NCBI RefSeq assembly: GCF_006440675.2
Contig: NZ_CP083951.1
Span: forward strand, 4,063,501 to 4,127,500
Source of the DNA: Mesorhizobium sp. B2-8-5
GTDB taxonomy: Bacteria; Pseudomonadota; Alphaproteobacteria; Rhizobiales; Rhizobiaceae
DNA: 64,000 nucleotides
Reading direction: 5' to 3'
Shown one piece after another: positions 18,433-30,149 of the stretch. A program made the translations under genes and the position numbers. The number at the start of each line of letters is the position of its first letter. Within the stretch, counting starts at the first letter, position 1. Under the pieces are notes generated by a model. It made no database searches. It worked only from the letters and a program-made list of their open reading frames with translations, and was not told the origin of the DNA.

Positions 18433-18636
18433 AGTGTTCGACGGCTCTGGTGCGTCGAATACCGCATGCTATTCTTTTCTTGGCCTTGGTGAGTCGGCCG
18501 CTTTCCGTATCAGTCGCGAATGAGGGGGAAGGCGCGCGGACACCGCCCGCAAGTTCCACGCAAGCAAGCCTGCTTAGCTTTCCCCGCAGTGATTGTCGGT
18601 CAACGCGTCCAAAAAGAATCTTGCCAGGGGACGGCG

Positions 18637-18813
18637 ATGGAACGTTTTGTCGAGGACTACCAAAAGCGGCGTCTCACCGAGCGCGTCGATATCATGACCG
18701 CGATCAACATCCTGATGTCGCAAGGCTATGACGAGGATCATCTCCTGGATGAGATCACCAAGGTTTTCTACGTCGATCTCGACGCCTTCAACGAAGTGAT
18801 CTCACACCATTGA
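18637..18813 (+). CDS. Small conserved-looking hypothetical protein
   Basis: A 58-residue soluble protein starting MERFVEDYQKRRL at 18637, with GGGGAC upstream. It is highly charged, predicted mostly helical, and has a balanced, natural composition (RVDIMTAINILMSQGYDEDHLLDEI). I recall similar short proteins in other Rhizobiales genomes but no function. It stands alone between the urt operon and a convergent DUF1254 gene. Confidence 0.7.
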   Translation: MERFVEDYQKRRLTERVDIMTAINILMSQGYDEDHLLDEITKVFYVDLDAFNEVISHH

Positions 18814-18857
18814 CGGCTTGCGTTCAATCTCGACTGCAGATGAAACGAGTGCCAACC

Positions 18858-19895
18858 TCAACTCTCAGGTCGCGCCAACGGAAATAACCACCTGCCGTCG
18901 ATGATTTCTGCCCGCGGTCGAAAGAGACGCACCGTGTAGTTCCAACCGGGTGTGATCGGCAGACAATTCAGGACCTGGCCGTCGCACCCGCCGAACTGGA
19001 TGCTGACGGCACCGTCAGCCCCTTTTTTCGCGGTGAGGCTGTTCACCGAATAGGCGTTATCCTTGTTGGGCTGGAGATAGCCTTCCTTGTTGTAGACGGT
19101 GAGTGACCAGAAGCCGTCGACAGGCACTTCCCCAACCGTCAATTCGTGGATCGTGGCGCCGTCATTCCGCGCAGGCGTCGTCGGAAGATAGAGAGAGTCC
19201 TTCTCGGGAGCTCCGCCCCAAAGCATGGCGCTTCCGATCAGATGCTTGACGGGGTCGACCTGATCTTCACTGGCGCCAAACATGCGGCGCGTGTCGGAAA
19301 CTGTCGTTCCCAACTGCAAGAGCGCCGCCTGCACTTTCTTGAGGCTTGCCTCGTCCCAGTTGGGGACGTCGAACGTGCCTGTCCCTTCCTGAGAGAATTG
19401 CACCCTATCCTGCAGCGCGTGAACCTGTTCGATATCTGCCTTGTTCGTGTAGTTGACAAGGAAACGCACGACGGCAATCGCATAGCGAGTGCCGATCGTA
19501 TCCCGGGTTAGCGTGTAACTGCCGGCATCGTAGAAAGTGGCCCGGGTGTATTGATCTTCATTGACGACCTGTAGCCCCATGAAGCGCCTGCCTGCGTCCG
19601 GCAGCGTAATGGTCGCCGGCCCGGCGTCGAGATCGACAATCACAAACGAGTACAGCGTGTCGCGGTTGGGGCGAACGATGCCTTGCTGCACGGGAGGGGC
19701 GAGCTCGCGGCCATGCCTGAATTTCCCGAAGCCGCCGCTCTTGACCACCCCGGCGAAATAAACATCGGTCTGCGCGCGGTTGTAGTTTTCGAATGTGACG
19801 GCTTGGGCTGTCGAAGGACTTGCCCGTGCCGACGTGACGGAACTCGCTAGCAACAATGACATGCCTATCAAAATCCTGATGCCGGCCTTCTTCAT
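18858..19895 (-). CDS. Secreted DUF1254/DUF1214-domain protein
   Basis: A 345-residue exported protein. The signal peptide is about residues 1-25 (IRILIGMSLLLASSVTSARA). The first domain, with FENYNRAQTDVYFAG and RPNRDTLYSFVIVDLDAGP, is DUF1254; the C-terminal DUF1214 domain has VDGFWSLTVYNKEGYL and NKDNAYSVNS. Proteins of this pair are widespread in soil bacteria, with no proven activity. ATG at 19895 follows GGAGGG. It diverges from a LysR regulator, which is the obvious candidate for controlling it. Confidence 0.85.
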   Translation of the reverse strand: MKKAGIRILIGMSLLLASSVTSARASPSTAQAVTFENYNRAQTDVYFAGVVKSGGFGKFRHGRELAPPVQQGIVRPNRDTLYSFVIVDLDAGPATITLPDAGRRFMGLQVVNEDQYTRATFYDAGSYTLTRDTIGTRYAIAVVRFLVNYTNKADIEQVHALQDRVQFSQEGTGTFDVPNWDEASLKKVQAALLQLGTTVSDTRRMFGASEDQVDPVKHLIGSAMLWGGAPEKDSLYLPTTPARNDGATIHELTVGEVPVDGFWSLTVYNKEGYLQPNKDNAYSVNSLTAKKGADGAVSIQFGGCDGQVLNCLPITPGWNYTVRLFRPRAEIIDGRWLFPLARPES

Positions 19896-19980
19896 AGTGC
19901 CCTCCGGGTCGGAGATCTTACGATCCCGGGTTTGCTACGCCGGCCAGATGTGGAAGTGAACAGTCAGCCTTGACAGTCAT

Positions 19981-19998
19981 CCTATCAAATATGGTAGG
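19981..19998. promoter_or_regulatory. Possible LysR-type operator
   Basis: CCTATCAAATATGGTAGG is an imperfect palindrome (one mismatch between CCTATC and GGTAGG) just upstream of the lysR start, in the divergent intergenic region. It has the T-N11-A geometry expected of LysR-type sites. Candidate only. Confidence 0.35.
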
Positions 19999-20006
19999 GC
20001 TGCAGC

Positions 20007-20906
20007 ATGGATTTGAACGCTACGCGGATGTTTGTTGCGGTCGTCCAGGCGGGCAGCCTGTCGGCGGCAGCGACTCGTCTCGGAATACCCCTTCCGACAC
20101 TGAGCCGCCGTGTCCGGGAACTGGAGCGGCAGCTCAACGTGCAGTTGTTGGCCCGCTCGGCACGCGGCACCAGACTGACTGACGCTGGCATGAGGCTGTA
20201 CGAGCACGCCGCTCGCGGTGTCGAGGCATTGCTGGAGGCAGAGCAGGCTGTGGTGAGCGACCAGGCCCAGTTGAGAGGACGTTTGCGGCTGTCTTTTCCG
20301 CCGACGGTCCAGCCATGGTGGGATTTGCTCGCCGCCTTCCAGCATCGCTATCCGGACATACAGATCTATGTCTACTCAACCGAACGTCGGCTGGACCTGA
20401 TCGAGGACGGTATCGATATTTCCCTAAGGGTCGGCGCGATCGTTCACGAGGGCATGGTGGCGCGACAGATGATGTCCGTCCGCAATGTTCTCGTCGCCAG
20501 CCCAAGGTTGGTCGAGCGTTTCGGTATGCCGGCCGATCCCGATGCGCTTCATCGCTTGCCGTGCGCGGTGTGGGCCTCGCGCGTCGATACTCCTGTCCGC
20601 TGGCAATTGGGCGACCATGTCATTGAACCGAACGCGATTCTGTCCACCAATGACTATCACCACCTGTTTAATCGTGCGCTCGGCGGCGATGTTGTGACAG
20701 AGTTGCCGCCGTTCCTGGCGGCCGCGCCCATTCGCGAGAAGCGCCTGGTGAGACTGCTACAGCAATATCCCTTGCCCGAGTGGTCAATCAATCTGCTGTA
20801 TCCGCCACAGCGCCACCGATCGACTATCGTCAGGGCATATCTCGACTTCTGCCAGAGCTACCTCCCAAAGATCGTGCAAGCCTGCGAGATCGATGCCGAC
20901 GAATAG
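20007..20906 (+). CDS. LysR-family transcriptional regulator
   Basis: A 299-residue LysR-type regulator. The N-terminal helix-turn-helix covers about residues 1-60 (FVAVVQAGSLSAAATRLGIPLPTLSRRVRELE), and the rest is the periplasmic-binding-like effector domain, with RGRLRLSFPPTVQP opening it. The C-terminal part resembles the CrgA/aminoethylphosphonate-type group with LYPPQRHRSTIVRAYLDF. The effector is unknown. It is divergent from the DUF1254 gene, 111 bases away, and probably regulates it and itself. Confidence 0.9.
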   Translation: MDLNATRMFVAVVQAGSLSAAATRLGIPLPTLSRRVRELERQLNVQLLARSARGTRLTDAGMRLYEHAARGVEALLEAEQAVVSDQAQLRGRLRLSFPPTVQPWWDLLAAFQHRYPDIQIYVYSTERRLDLIEDGIDISLRVGAIVHEGMVARQMMSVRNVLVASPRLVERFGMPADPDALHRLPCAVWASRVDTPVRWQLGDHVIEPNAILSTNDYHHLFNRALGGDVVTELPPFLAAAPIREKRLVRLLQQYPLPEWSINLLYPPQRHRSTIVRAYLDFCQSYLPKIVQACEIDADE

Positions 20907-20926
20907 GTAACGGTTGCGAGCGACAG

Positions 20927-22078
20927 CTAGCCCGCGCGGCGCAGTGCTGCTGCGAGCACGCGGTTGCGGCCGTCTCGCTTGGCGGCATAGAGCGCCTTGT
21001 CGGCGGCCCTGAGCACTTTGTCGAAGTTCATGCCGTCCGTGCTGCCGAAGGCGAAGCCGGCGCTGACCGTGCAGCGCAATGGCCCGGTCTCTGTCTCCAC
21101 CGTGCGCGCGGCGAAGGCGGCCCTGACACGTTCGGCCGTCGCCTCGGCTGTCTCGGGCAAGGTGCGCCTCAACACCATGGCGAATTCCTCGCCGCCCATG
21201 CGGGCAACCGAGTCGCTCGGGCGCAGATCGGCGGAGAGCACTTCGGCAAAGACCTTCAGCACCTCGTCTCCCGCAGCGTGACCGAACTGGTCGTTGACCG
21301 CCTTGAAGCCGTCGAGGTCAAACACCACCACAGCCGTGAAAACGCCGACGGGTGTCTTGCCGTGAAGGTCGAACAACGCGCGGCGGTTGAGCAGCCCGGT
21401 CAAGGCATCGGTCTGCGCCTCGCGCTGATGATGGCGGGCTAGCCGCCCCTGGTTGAGCGCCAGCGACAATGCGCCGATGCCGGTCATGGAGGCGATGACG
21501 ATGACAAGGCTCAGATCCTCCGCCCAATTGCTCGGCGCATGGCCGAGGACGAGCTTGCCGTCCCATGCCAGCACGGCCGCGCACAGCACGAAGGATGCGG
21601 CCGTCAGCGAATAGAGCAGCGCCACGCCGATGAGGTGGACGGGGGCCTCCGCGCGACTCCGCCAATATTGATACGCGGTGCCGAACAGCAGCAGCGCGGC
21701 CAGGGCGTTTTCCAGCATGAAGCCCAGCCCGTCATAGCCGATCGCCATGGGCGGCAAGGCGAGAGCATAGGAAATGCCGACGCCAAGCGCGATAAGCGGC
21801 AAGGGCGAGCGTCTTGTCCTGAATTGATGGGCAGCGCCAAGCATCACGGAGAAGCAGAGCAGCAGCAGCGCCAGCGTCAGCACGCCAAGGGCCGTTCCGG
21901 GTCTCTCAATATAAACCTCGTAGGCAAAGACCTCGGCCACGACTACCAGCACGCTGATCGCCCAAGTCAGCAGGAATTTGTCGGAACGGGCGGTCAGCCA
22001 TGTTCCGAACAGTGTGAGGCTGAGGCAGGCTGCGGAGAAGCCGACGGCCAGCAGCAATGAATTGTAGTCGAGAAGCAT
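20927..22078 (-). CDS. Membrane diguanylate cyclase (GGDEF)
   Basis: A protein of 383 residues from the ATG at 22078-22076. About six transmembrane helices fill residues 1-200, followed by a GGDEF domain with DLDGFKAVNDQFGHAAGDE and the active-site loop ARMGGEEFA (GGEEF variant, normally active). An RxxD inhibitory site (RPSD) lies five residues before GGEEF, predicting product feedback. It should make cyclic di-GMP at the membrane; the N-terminal domain resembles no named sensor that I recognise. A frame start at 22111 is possible; GGGCGAG precedes the chosen start. Convergent with the LysR gene. Confidence 0.88.
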   Translation of the reverse strand: MLLDYNSLLLAVGFSAACLSLTLFGTWLTARSDKFLLTWAISVLVVVAEVFAYEVYIERPGTALGVLTLALLLLCFSVMLGAAHQFRTRRSPLPLIALGVGISYALALPPMAIGYDGLGFMLENALAALLLFGTAYQYWRSRAEAPVHLIGVALLYSLTAASFVLCAAVLAWDGKLVLGHAPSNWAEDLSLVIVIASMTGIGALSLALNQGRLARHHQREAQTDALTGLLNRRALFDLHGKTPVGVFTAVVVFDLDGFKAVNDQFGHAAGDEVLKVFAEVLSADLRPSDSVARMGGEEFAMVLRRTLPETAEATAERVRAAFAARTVETETGPLRCTVSAGFAFGSTDGMNFDKVLRAADKALYAAKRDGRNRVLAAALRRAG

Positions 22079-22182
22079 GCACTCGCCCTTGCCGCCGCCG
22101 GGTCTCTGCAACCTGTCGTGCTTGCATTAGTGCGGCAAGGAAGTATCGATTACGTTACGATAGTGGTGAAGATGCCATTAAT

Positions 22183-22440
22183 TCAGAAGACCGCCACCAA
22201 CAATAGCAGGATGATGCCGACCCCCATCATCAGCAGACCCGGCCAGTTCTGTGAGAGGCCGAGGAAACCGAGGCCGCGCCGGCGTGGCTCAAGCGTCGGG
22301 CCAGGCGTTGCCAGGTTTGGCATCGGGCGATCCGAGGCTGCAGCTGCCGGATCGCTAAGTTTCCCGCGCCTCAGGACCGCACCGGCCATGTACACGATGC
22401 CGGCGACAATGAGCAATGCCCCGATGAGGATGACAGCCAT
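22183..22440 (-). CDS. Small two-helix membrane protein
   Basis: An 85-residue protein with a transmembrane helix at each end (VILIGALLIVAGIVYMAGAV, residues 3-22, and LLMMGVGIILLLLVAVF at the C-terminus) and a polar Pro/Arg-rich loop between. I do not recognise a family. AGCGAGG upstream of the ATG may be the binding site. It sits between the GGDEF and DUF72 genes on the same strand. Confidence 0.65.
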   Translation of the reverse strand: MAVILIGALLIVAGIVYMAGAVLRRGKLSDPAAAASDRPMPNLATPGPTLEPRRRGLGFLGLSQNWPGLLMMGVGIILLLLVAVF

Positions 22441-22656
22441 ATCACCTCGCTTTCTTCGGGCTCTCCCGATGCCGGAGCCCGAGCCATTGTTCCGCGACGC
22501 TCAACCGCTATGGAAACCCGCTCCCGGCGAGAAAGGCAAAACGGTCGAGATGCCCCGTAAGTTCCGGCGGAGCTGCCGGAGGCAAGGCGCAGCCGACACC
22601 AGGCAGGCAGGATCCGATGCTCAAACAAAAGGATATGGCCGCAGTGAAGGCTCGCC

Positions 22657-23460
22657 TCAATCGGTTACCCGCTTCATCAGAGCCATGGCGCCGAATGGCG
22701 CGCGCACCTTGCCCTCGGTGATGAAGTAGGCGAATACGTCGCGCGGCTTGACCGGCGCATCGGTCTCGGGATCGGCGCGCGGCAGGTCGGCGGGTTGCTT
22801 GCCTTGTGCCCATGTCTTCACCCGTCCCGCCCATTCGTCGAGGCCTTTCGGCGTGTAGCAGTCGGGGTTGTCGTCGCTGCCGGTCTGCAGCCGCGCATAG
22901 ACGAAATCGCCGGTGACATCGGCGATCGCCGGATATTTCGCGTGGTCGGCATAGACGATCGCGGCGTTGTATTTTCGGGCGAGCGCTGGAAACTCCGGCA
23001 CGATGAAGCTGTCGTGGCGCACCTCCAGCGCGTGGCGCAGAGGCACGCCGTCCTGCTTCTCGGGCAGAAGTTTGAGAAAAGCTTCGAAATCGTCGGCGTC
23101 GAATTTCTTGGTCGGCGCGAACTGCCAGAGAATCGGGCCGAGCTTCTCGCCGAGCGCGGCGACGCCGGAGCCGAGGAAGCGCATCATCGACTCTCCCGCC
23201 TCGCCAAGCACGCGGCGGTTGGTGATGAAGCGGTTGCCCTTGAGCGAGAAGACGAAGCCGTTCGGCGCGTCGTTGGCCCACTTGACGAAAGTCGGTTCCT
23301 TGAAGCTGGAATAGTAGGTGCCATTGACCTCGATGCTCGGCACTTGGCGGCTGGCATAGTGCAGCTGCTTGGCCTTGGCGAGCTTCTCCGGATAGAAGGA
23401 GGTATCCCAGGGCTCAAAAGTCCAGCCGCCCATGCCGGAGCGGATCTTTCCTTGGCTCAT
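22657..23460 (-). CDS. DUF72 (YecE-like) family protein
   Basis: A 267-residue TIM-barrel-like protein of the DUF72 family. Family hallmarks are GGWTFEPWDTSFYPEKL near the N-terminus, VEVNGTYY-type strand (SIEVNGTYYSSFKEPT), FVFSLKGNRFITN, and ALEVRHDSF. The biochemical role of DUF72 proteins is not established. The start MSQGKIRSGMGG at 23460 follows the strong binding site GAGGAGGAAG; the frame continues upstream but overlaps the GNAT gene. The downstream end lies in a 216-base gap before the two-helix protein. Confidence 0.88.
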   Translation of the reverse strand: MSQGKIRSGMGGWTFEPWDTSFYPEKLAKAKQLHYASRQVPSIEVNGTYYSSFKEPTFVKWANDAPNGFVFSLKGNRFITNRRVLGEAGESMMRFLGSGVAALGEKLGPILWQFAPTKKFDADDFEAFLKLLPEKQDGVPLRHALEVRHDSFIVPEFPALARKYNAAIVYADHAKYPAIADVTGDFVYARLQTGSDDNPDCYTPKGLDEWAGRVKTWAQGKQPADLPRADPETDAPVKPRDVFAYFITEGKVRAPFGAMALMKRVTD

Positions 23461-23489
23461 CGTCTTCCTCCTCGTGTTTTGAAACTCGG

Positions 23490-23978
23490 TCAGGCGGCTC
23501 TGTCGACCGGCTTCACCATGTCGACCAGCGTCCATCCTGGCCGGTGCGGGTTGGCCCGGCGACCCGTTTCGCGATAGCCATAGGTCGCATAGAGCGCGAT
23601 GTTCCGCTCCATGCGCGAATTGGTATAGAGCCGCACCTCCGGCACGCCCCATGACCGCGCCTGCTCGTCGGCGAAGGCCAATAGTGCAATGCCGAGCTTC
23701 CGGCCCTGGAAAGCCGGCGCGACGGCGACGCTGAAGATCATGGCGTGGTCGGGATGACGCTCGATGACGATCAATCCGGCGAGCTGTGAGCCTTCTTCCA
23801 GCAGCCAGATTTCGCTGCGCTCGATGCGCGGCCCATAATCCTCGGTGACCGGAACCGGCGGTCCGCCGAAGATGGGCGTGTAAGGCGCATAGGCTTCGGC
23901 GGTTAGCGCGACGACGGCGGCGAGATCACCAAGCAGCGCTTTCCTGAATTTTGATCCCATTTTGTAGAACTCGGGCAT
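23490..23978 (-). CDS. GNAT-family N-acetyltransferase
   Basis: A 162-residue acetyltransferase of the GNAT fold. The acetyl-CoA binding loop is in VAVAPAFQGRKLGIALLAFA (the Q/RxxGxG/A region, about residues 86-104), followed by the conserved RLYTNSRMERNIALYATYGYRETG. The acceptor is unknown. The ATG at 23978 directly abuts the stop codon of the upstream gene; an internal Met at residue 7 (23960) is an alternative start. It ends the run uvrA, deoxyribosyltransferase-like gene, GNAT. Confidence 0.85.
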   Translation of the reverse strand: MPEFYKMGSKFRKALLGDLAAVVALTAEAYAPYTPIFGGPPVPVTEDYGPRIERSEIWLLEEGSQLAGLIVIERHPDHAMIFSVAVAPAFQGRKLGIALLAFADEQARSWGVPEVRLYTNSRMERNIALYATYGYRETGRRANPHRPGWTLVDMVKPVDRAA

Positions 23979-24968
23979 CTATCGACTATCGGAAAACAAA
24001 TTCAACGATCTGCGGAGAGTAGCAACCAAATCCTTTGCAAAATCCTCCGCATGGTCGTTTGACCATATTATCGTCGTGCAATGATTTGTATCGAAATGGG
24101 TTTTTGCAGCGTCAAATTTGGCGCGTTCACAAATATAAATAACAGACTTTCCAAGCCCTTCTGCATACCCTGCTTCCCAATAGGCACCAGAATTGTCATG
24201 TGTCAGGTCAACTATAACAAATGCGCTGTCGCGAATTTGCTCTCTCATGATATTGTCAATAATTCCAGCGCGAGATACATCGCGCATATCGATTAAATCA
24301 TGGCCAGTGTGAATCTTGATCGCTGGTTTAATTACGTCACGTACAAACGGATCGAGAATTGTGTCGCCGAATTTCATGGCGATAAACCCGAATTTTCCAG
24401 AAAGTTGTCCGGTTCGTTCTTGCTCGTAAAACTCCCAACCTTCCAGTGTCAGCCCGATAGAGAATGCCGACGGTGGGTTATTCAATGTCCGGTTTTCGGC
24501 TCCAATAACTAAGCCCTTTCCGATAAGTTCAAGCAAAAGGTCACCTGAAAAATCTGGGCTTGGCGAGCCAATTATGGCGAAGAGTGACTTTGGCAAGCTA
24601 GGGATGCGTTGGCCGGTGCGCGATACATGGTCGCCGATATGGCGAATGAGATTTCTAGTTTGTTGGGCTGGATTGGGGCCTGGGCAGCCGTCGCGAAAGA
24701 ACCGTTCAATAAGATCAGACTCGATTCGCGGTCGGATGTCAGAATTGCGCTGACTTGTGCGAATTCGATGAGAAAGACGAGCACGCTGGGTGGGCGTCAT
24801 CCTCTGGCCCGGGCCAGAGTTGGTCTCAAGATAGTCTTCATTGGCCTCGTCGGAAATTACGAAGCGCCCACAATTGTCGCAACTGACCCCTAGATCACCC
24901 ATACCTTTTCGTAGTTCGACCTTTGCCCCATTGGCATTTAGACAAACTGGGCAGTAGTCGACCGACAT
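23979..24968 (-). CDS. Zinc-ribbon protein with nucleoside deoxyribosyltransferase-like domain
   Basis: A 329-residue protein of unknown function. Residues 6-33 form a zinc ribbon (Cys6-x2-Cys9 and Cys30-x2-Cys33). A mainly helical middle follows, then about residues 190-300 hold a Rossmann-like domain, with FIAMKF, the repeated IIDNI...IRDSAFVIVDLT, and DNSGAYWEAGYAEGLGK; Asp254 and Glu265 sit where nucleoside 2-deoxyribosyltransferases and related TIR-like nucleotide hydrolases keep catalytic acids. The start is four bases after the uvrA stop, and its binding site GGAGTGA includes the uvrA stop, so it is coupled to uvrA. Its coding sequence is visibly richer in A and T than its neighbours, which suggests transfer. 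A nucleotide- or NAD-cleaving defence effector is one possibility; this is inference. Confidence 0.72.
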   Translation of the reverse strand: MSVDYCPVCLNANGAKVELRKGMGDLGVSCDNCGRFVISDEANEDYLETNSGPGQRMTPTQRARLSHRIRTSQRNSDIRPRIESDLIERFFRDGCPGPNPAQQTRNLIRHIGDHVSRTGQRIPSLPKSLFAIIGSPSPDFSGDLLLELIGKGLVIGAENRTLNNPPSAFSIGLTLEGWEFYEQERTGQLSGKFGFIAMKFGDTILDPFVRDVIKPAIKIHTGHDLIDMRDVSRAGIIDNIMREQIRDSAFVIVDLTHDNSGAYWEAGYAEGLGKSVIYICERAKFDAAKTHFDTNHCTTIIWSNDHAEDFAKDLVATLRRSLNLFSDSR

Positions 24969-24972
24969 CTTG

Positions 24973-27894
<2,922 letters not shown>

Positions 27895-28046
27895 CGCCGG
27901 TCGCCGCCTCAAGTCTGGAATGTGGTGGATTGGCGGGTTTTCCCCGGCCATCCCTTATGTAGGTGGTTTCGCCGCCAAGTCGAGTGACGCCACACATCTC
28001 GACAACAAGCGTTTAACCGCCTTTCGCGCGAGCGGGCAAGCGGAAA

Positions 28047-28061
28047 GAACAAAGGCCGAAC
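28047..28061 (-). promoter_or_regulatory. LexA (SOS) box upstream of uvrA
   Basis: GAACAAAGGCCGAAC on the plus strand reads GTTC-N7-GTTC toward uvrA, the alphaproteobacterial LexA consensus. Its position 153 bases from the uvrA start is reasonable for a promoter-linked operator. Confidence 0.75.
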
Positions 28062-28457
28062 ACGCTCCTGACAAAACTGTGGAAACAGAGAGCGCCTGCG
28101 CCGCGTCCGAACCGGTTCACGAAGGCGCTCGACTTACCTGGACGTAACCTCCGCGATCACATTTTTCGGTAACCGGCTATTCAACGGTTGACGTGTCGGA
28201 CTGGGGGGAGCAGTCTCGAAAGCGTCAACGAAGCCGGCCGTCTTTCGATGGCCTCGCCGCCCAACTGGCGGCCTGCGAGACGCCGCAGGCGATAGCGATT
28301 AGCGCTTCGAACGACATTGTCGCAACGGACCCAGGAGCGGAGCATGACGCCACCGGACAGTCCTTTGAGGCTCCACACGGAGATGGAGCCGCGGCGGGCA
28401 TAAGTGCCAGGGCAGACTTGAAACGCCAGCCCGACAAACCGTGACTTGCCGATTCCC

Positions 28458-28603
28458 TACAATTAGAGACGATAGTCGGATCGTCGGTTGAACGCCGCGT
28501 TGCATCCGAAACAGAACGCCGGCAGTCCACTCCCGGCTAAAGTTGGATTTCAGATCCATGAAGCCCCATCCATCTGCACAGCAGGGATGGGGCTTACATT
28601 TTT
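28458..28603 (+). ncRNA. Candidate small RNA
   Basis: A TACAAT hexamer at 28458-28463 could be a -10 element, and an intrinsic terminator closes the interval at 28561-28603 although no plus-strand gene precedes it. The stretch between contains the C-rich CCACTCCC, a common anti-Shine-Dalgarno type motif in rhizobial sRNAs. The 5' end is a guess (a start would lie a few bases after the hexamer) and no known RNA family was recognised. Confidence 0.33.
28561..28603 (+). terminator. Intrinsic terminator without an obvious upstream gene
   Basis: AAGCCCCATCC (28561-28571) pairs perfectly with GGATGGGGCTT (28585-28595), followed by ACATTTTT. The T run is only on the plus-strand side, so it should end a rightward transcript. 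Confidence 0.75.
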
Positions 28604-28694
28604 GCGCTCTTGCGTACTTTGGCCTGCATCGTCACCCGGCGCCGACTGTGCTGAGGGGCACCACCCAATCGGACAAATTTCCGGGGCAGGACGC

Positions 28695-28976
28695 TCAGTG
28701 GTTCGGCAGCTTCATGCCGCCCGTCGCCATGTCGATCGTTATGCTGCCGCCGATCCTGAGATCGGTGTTGCCGATCCTGAACGAGCCGTCGTTGCCGGCC
28801 GGCAGGGCGTCATCCGGTTCCGGCTGCGGCGCCCGCTTGGCGATGCGGTAGTCGTCGCTGACGCCGGGCAGCTTCTGCGATGAGCTGTCGTCGGCAAGCG
28901 CGGCGCCGGCCGTCAGCGCGCCGGCAAGCGCGGCGGCGGCAACGCACAAATGTCTGGTTTGCAGCAGCTTGGGCAT
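28695..28976 (-). CDS. Small secreted hypothetical protein
   Basis: A 93-residue protein with a signal peptide, CVAAAALAGALTAGAALA, cleaved near residue 29. The mature part is polar, with DDYRIAKRAPQPEP and GSFRIGNTDLRIGGSITIDMATG, a short glycine-rich beta-like segment. I recall similar small rhizobial secreted proteins without function. The ATG at 28976 is chosen because it starts the signal peptide; the frame extends to 29027. It lies 76 bases after the clpP stop on the same strand. Confidence 0.65.
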   Translation of the reverse strand: MPKLLQTRHLCVAAAALAGALTAGAALADDSSSQKLPGVSDDYRIAKRAPQPEPDDALPAGNDGSFRIGNTDLRIGGSITIDMATGGMKLPNH

Positions 28977-29052
28977 GCCCGAACTATAGAGGCGCGGCTG
29001 GATCGATGCCAGACGCAGGACGATCAATTTGCCGCGCGTCCGGCCCGCGATA

Positions 29053-29655
29053 TCAGGCAGCTTTCTTGCGCGTGTCGTAGACGTGGTCGACGAGACCCCA
29101 GTCCTTCGCTTCCGCGGCGCTCATGAAATAGTCGCGGTCGAGGGTGCGCTCGACCTCCTCATAGGTCCGGCCGCAATGCTTGGCGTAGAGCTCGGTCATG
29201 TGCTGCTTGGTGCGCACGATGTCCTCGGCATGGCGCTGGATGTCGGAAGCCTGGCCCTGGAAGCCGCCAAGCGGCTGGTGCAGCACGATGCGGGTGTTGG
29301 GCAGCGCGATGCGCCGTCCCGGGTTGCCGGCCATCAAAAGGAAGGAGCCCATCGAGGCGGCAAAACCCATGCACACCGTCGACACCGAGCAGGAGATGTA
29401 TTGCATGGTGTCGTAGATGGCGAAGCCGCTGGTCACCATGCCGCCGGGCGAGTTGATGTAGATGGAGATCTCCTTGTCGGGATGATCGGATTCCAGCGAC
29501 AGGAGCTGCGCGCAGACCAGCGCCGAGACGCTGTCGTTGATTTCCCCGTTGATGAAGACGATGCGCTCGCGCAGCAGCCGCGAAAATATGTCGAAGGCGC
29601 GTTCGCCGCGGCTCGACTGCTCGATCACCATCGGCACCAGATTGGCAATGCTCAT
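29053..29655 (-). CDS. clpP: ATP-dependent Clp protease proteolytic subunit
   Basis: A 200-residue ClpP serine peptidase that forms the degradation chamber used with ClpX or ClpA. The catalytic triad is present: Ser101 in [11 protein letters not shown], His126 in [13 protein letters not shown] and Asp175 in LDRDYFM. There is no clpX next to it; in rhizobia the main clpP stands beside clpX and lon, so this is probably a paralogue. ATG at 29655 follows GAGGAGAAAAG. It is the last of three genes on this strand after arsR and the AHSA1 gene. Confidence 0.92.
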   Translation of the reverse strand: MSIANLVPMVIEQSSRGERAFDIFSRLLRERIVFINGEINDSVSALVCAQLLSLESDHPDKEISIYINSPGGMVTSGFAIYDTMQYISCSVSTVCMGFAASMGSFLLMAGNPGRRIALPNTRIVLHQPLGGFQGQASDIQRHAEDIVRTKQHMTELYAKHCGRTYEEVERTLDRDYFMSAAEAKDWGLVDHVYDTRKKAA

Positions 29656-29675
29656 CGCTTTTCTCCTCGATCTGA

Positions 29676-30149
29676 TCAGGCCGCGCGCAGCATCATGCAG
29701 GGCGCATTGGCGGCGATTGGATTTTTGCGCGCATCGAGCGAAAGACCGCAGCCGGCGCCCGAGATGGCGACGAGAGGCTGCGCTGCCTGCGCGAAGCCGT
29801 CATGGACGATGCTGAGATGCGTGCCGCCGGAAGCGGTGCGCGCCAGCGTGAAGGTGACGATGCTGTCGAAGGCCGGGAGTTCGCCATCGTCCGCGCCAGG
29901 CCGCTCGCGCCAGGAATAGCGCAGCAGCCTGCCGGGCTCGGCCTCGAGCACCTCGCATTCGATCGGCGCATCCGGGCCGGCAAAAGCGAAGCGGCTGCCG
30001 GCTTCCGCCTTCATGTCGTTCGGCATCATCCAGGCGGCGAGCAGCTCCGGCTCGGTCAGTGCCCGCCAGACTTTTTCCGGCGGCTCGGGGAGGTCGCATT
30101 CGAAGCTGAGCGGCGCCTCGGCCGCTGTCGGGTTCCCTGCTTTGGTCAT
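29676..30149 (-). CDS. SRPBCC/AHSA1-family protein
   Basis: A 157-residue START-like protein of the Aha1-C-terminal type: [26 protein letters not shown] is the classical opening, and the hydrophobic cavity fold continues to GFAQAAQPL. It overlaps the stop of the upstream ArsR regulator by four bases (start at 30149, regulator stop at 30146), a pairing very common in bacteria. The ligand is unknown. The C-terminal 25 residues beyond the domain ([20 protein letters not shown]) are unusual. Confidence 0.82.
   Translation of the reverse strand: MTKAGNPTAAEAPLSFECDLPEPPEKVWRALTEPELLAAWMMPNDMKAEAGSRFAFAGPDAPIECEVLEAEPGRLLRYSWRERPGADDGELPAFDSIVTFTLARTASGGTHLSIVHDGFAQAAQPLVAISGAGCGLSLDARKNPIAANAPCMMLRAA

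Larger units (their letters stand above)
28062..28694. other. Long intergenic region
   Basis: About 630 bases between uvrA and the next minus-strand gene contain no convincing protein gene; the frames present lack binding sites and family-like composition. The part nearest uvrA should hold its promoter. The right half ends with a strong plus-strand terminator and may encode a small RNA (listed separately). Confidence 0.55.

Noticed and set aside
28193..28444. An 83-codon frame in the uvrA upstream gap
   Set aside because: Starts at GTG without a good binding site, composition is that of shuffled GC-rich DNA, and it contains no recognisable motif.
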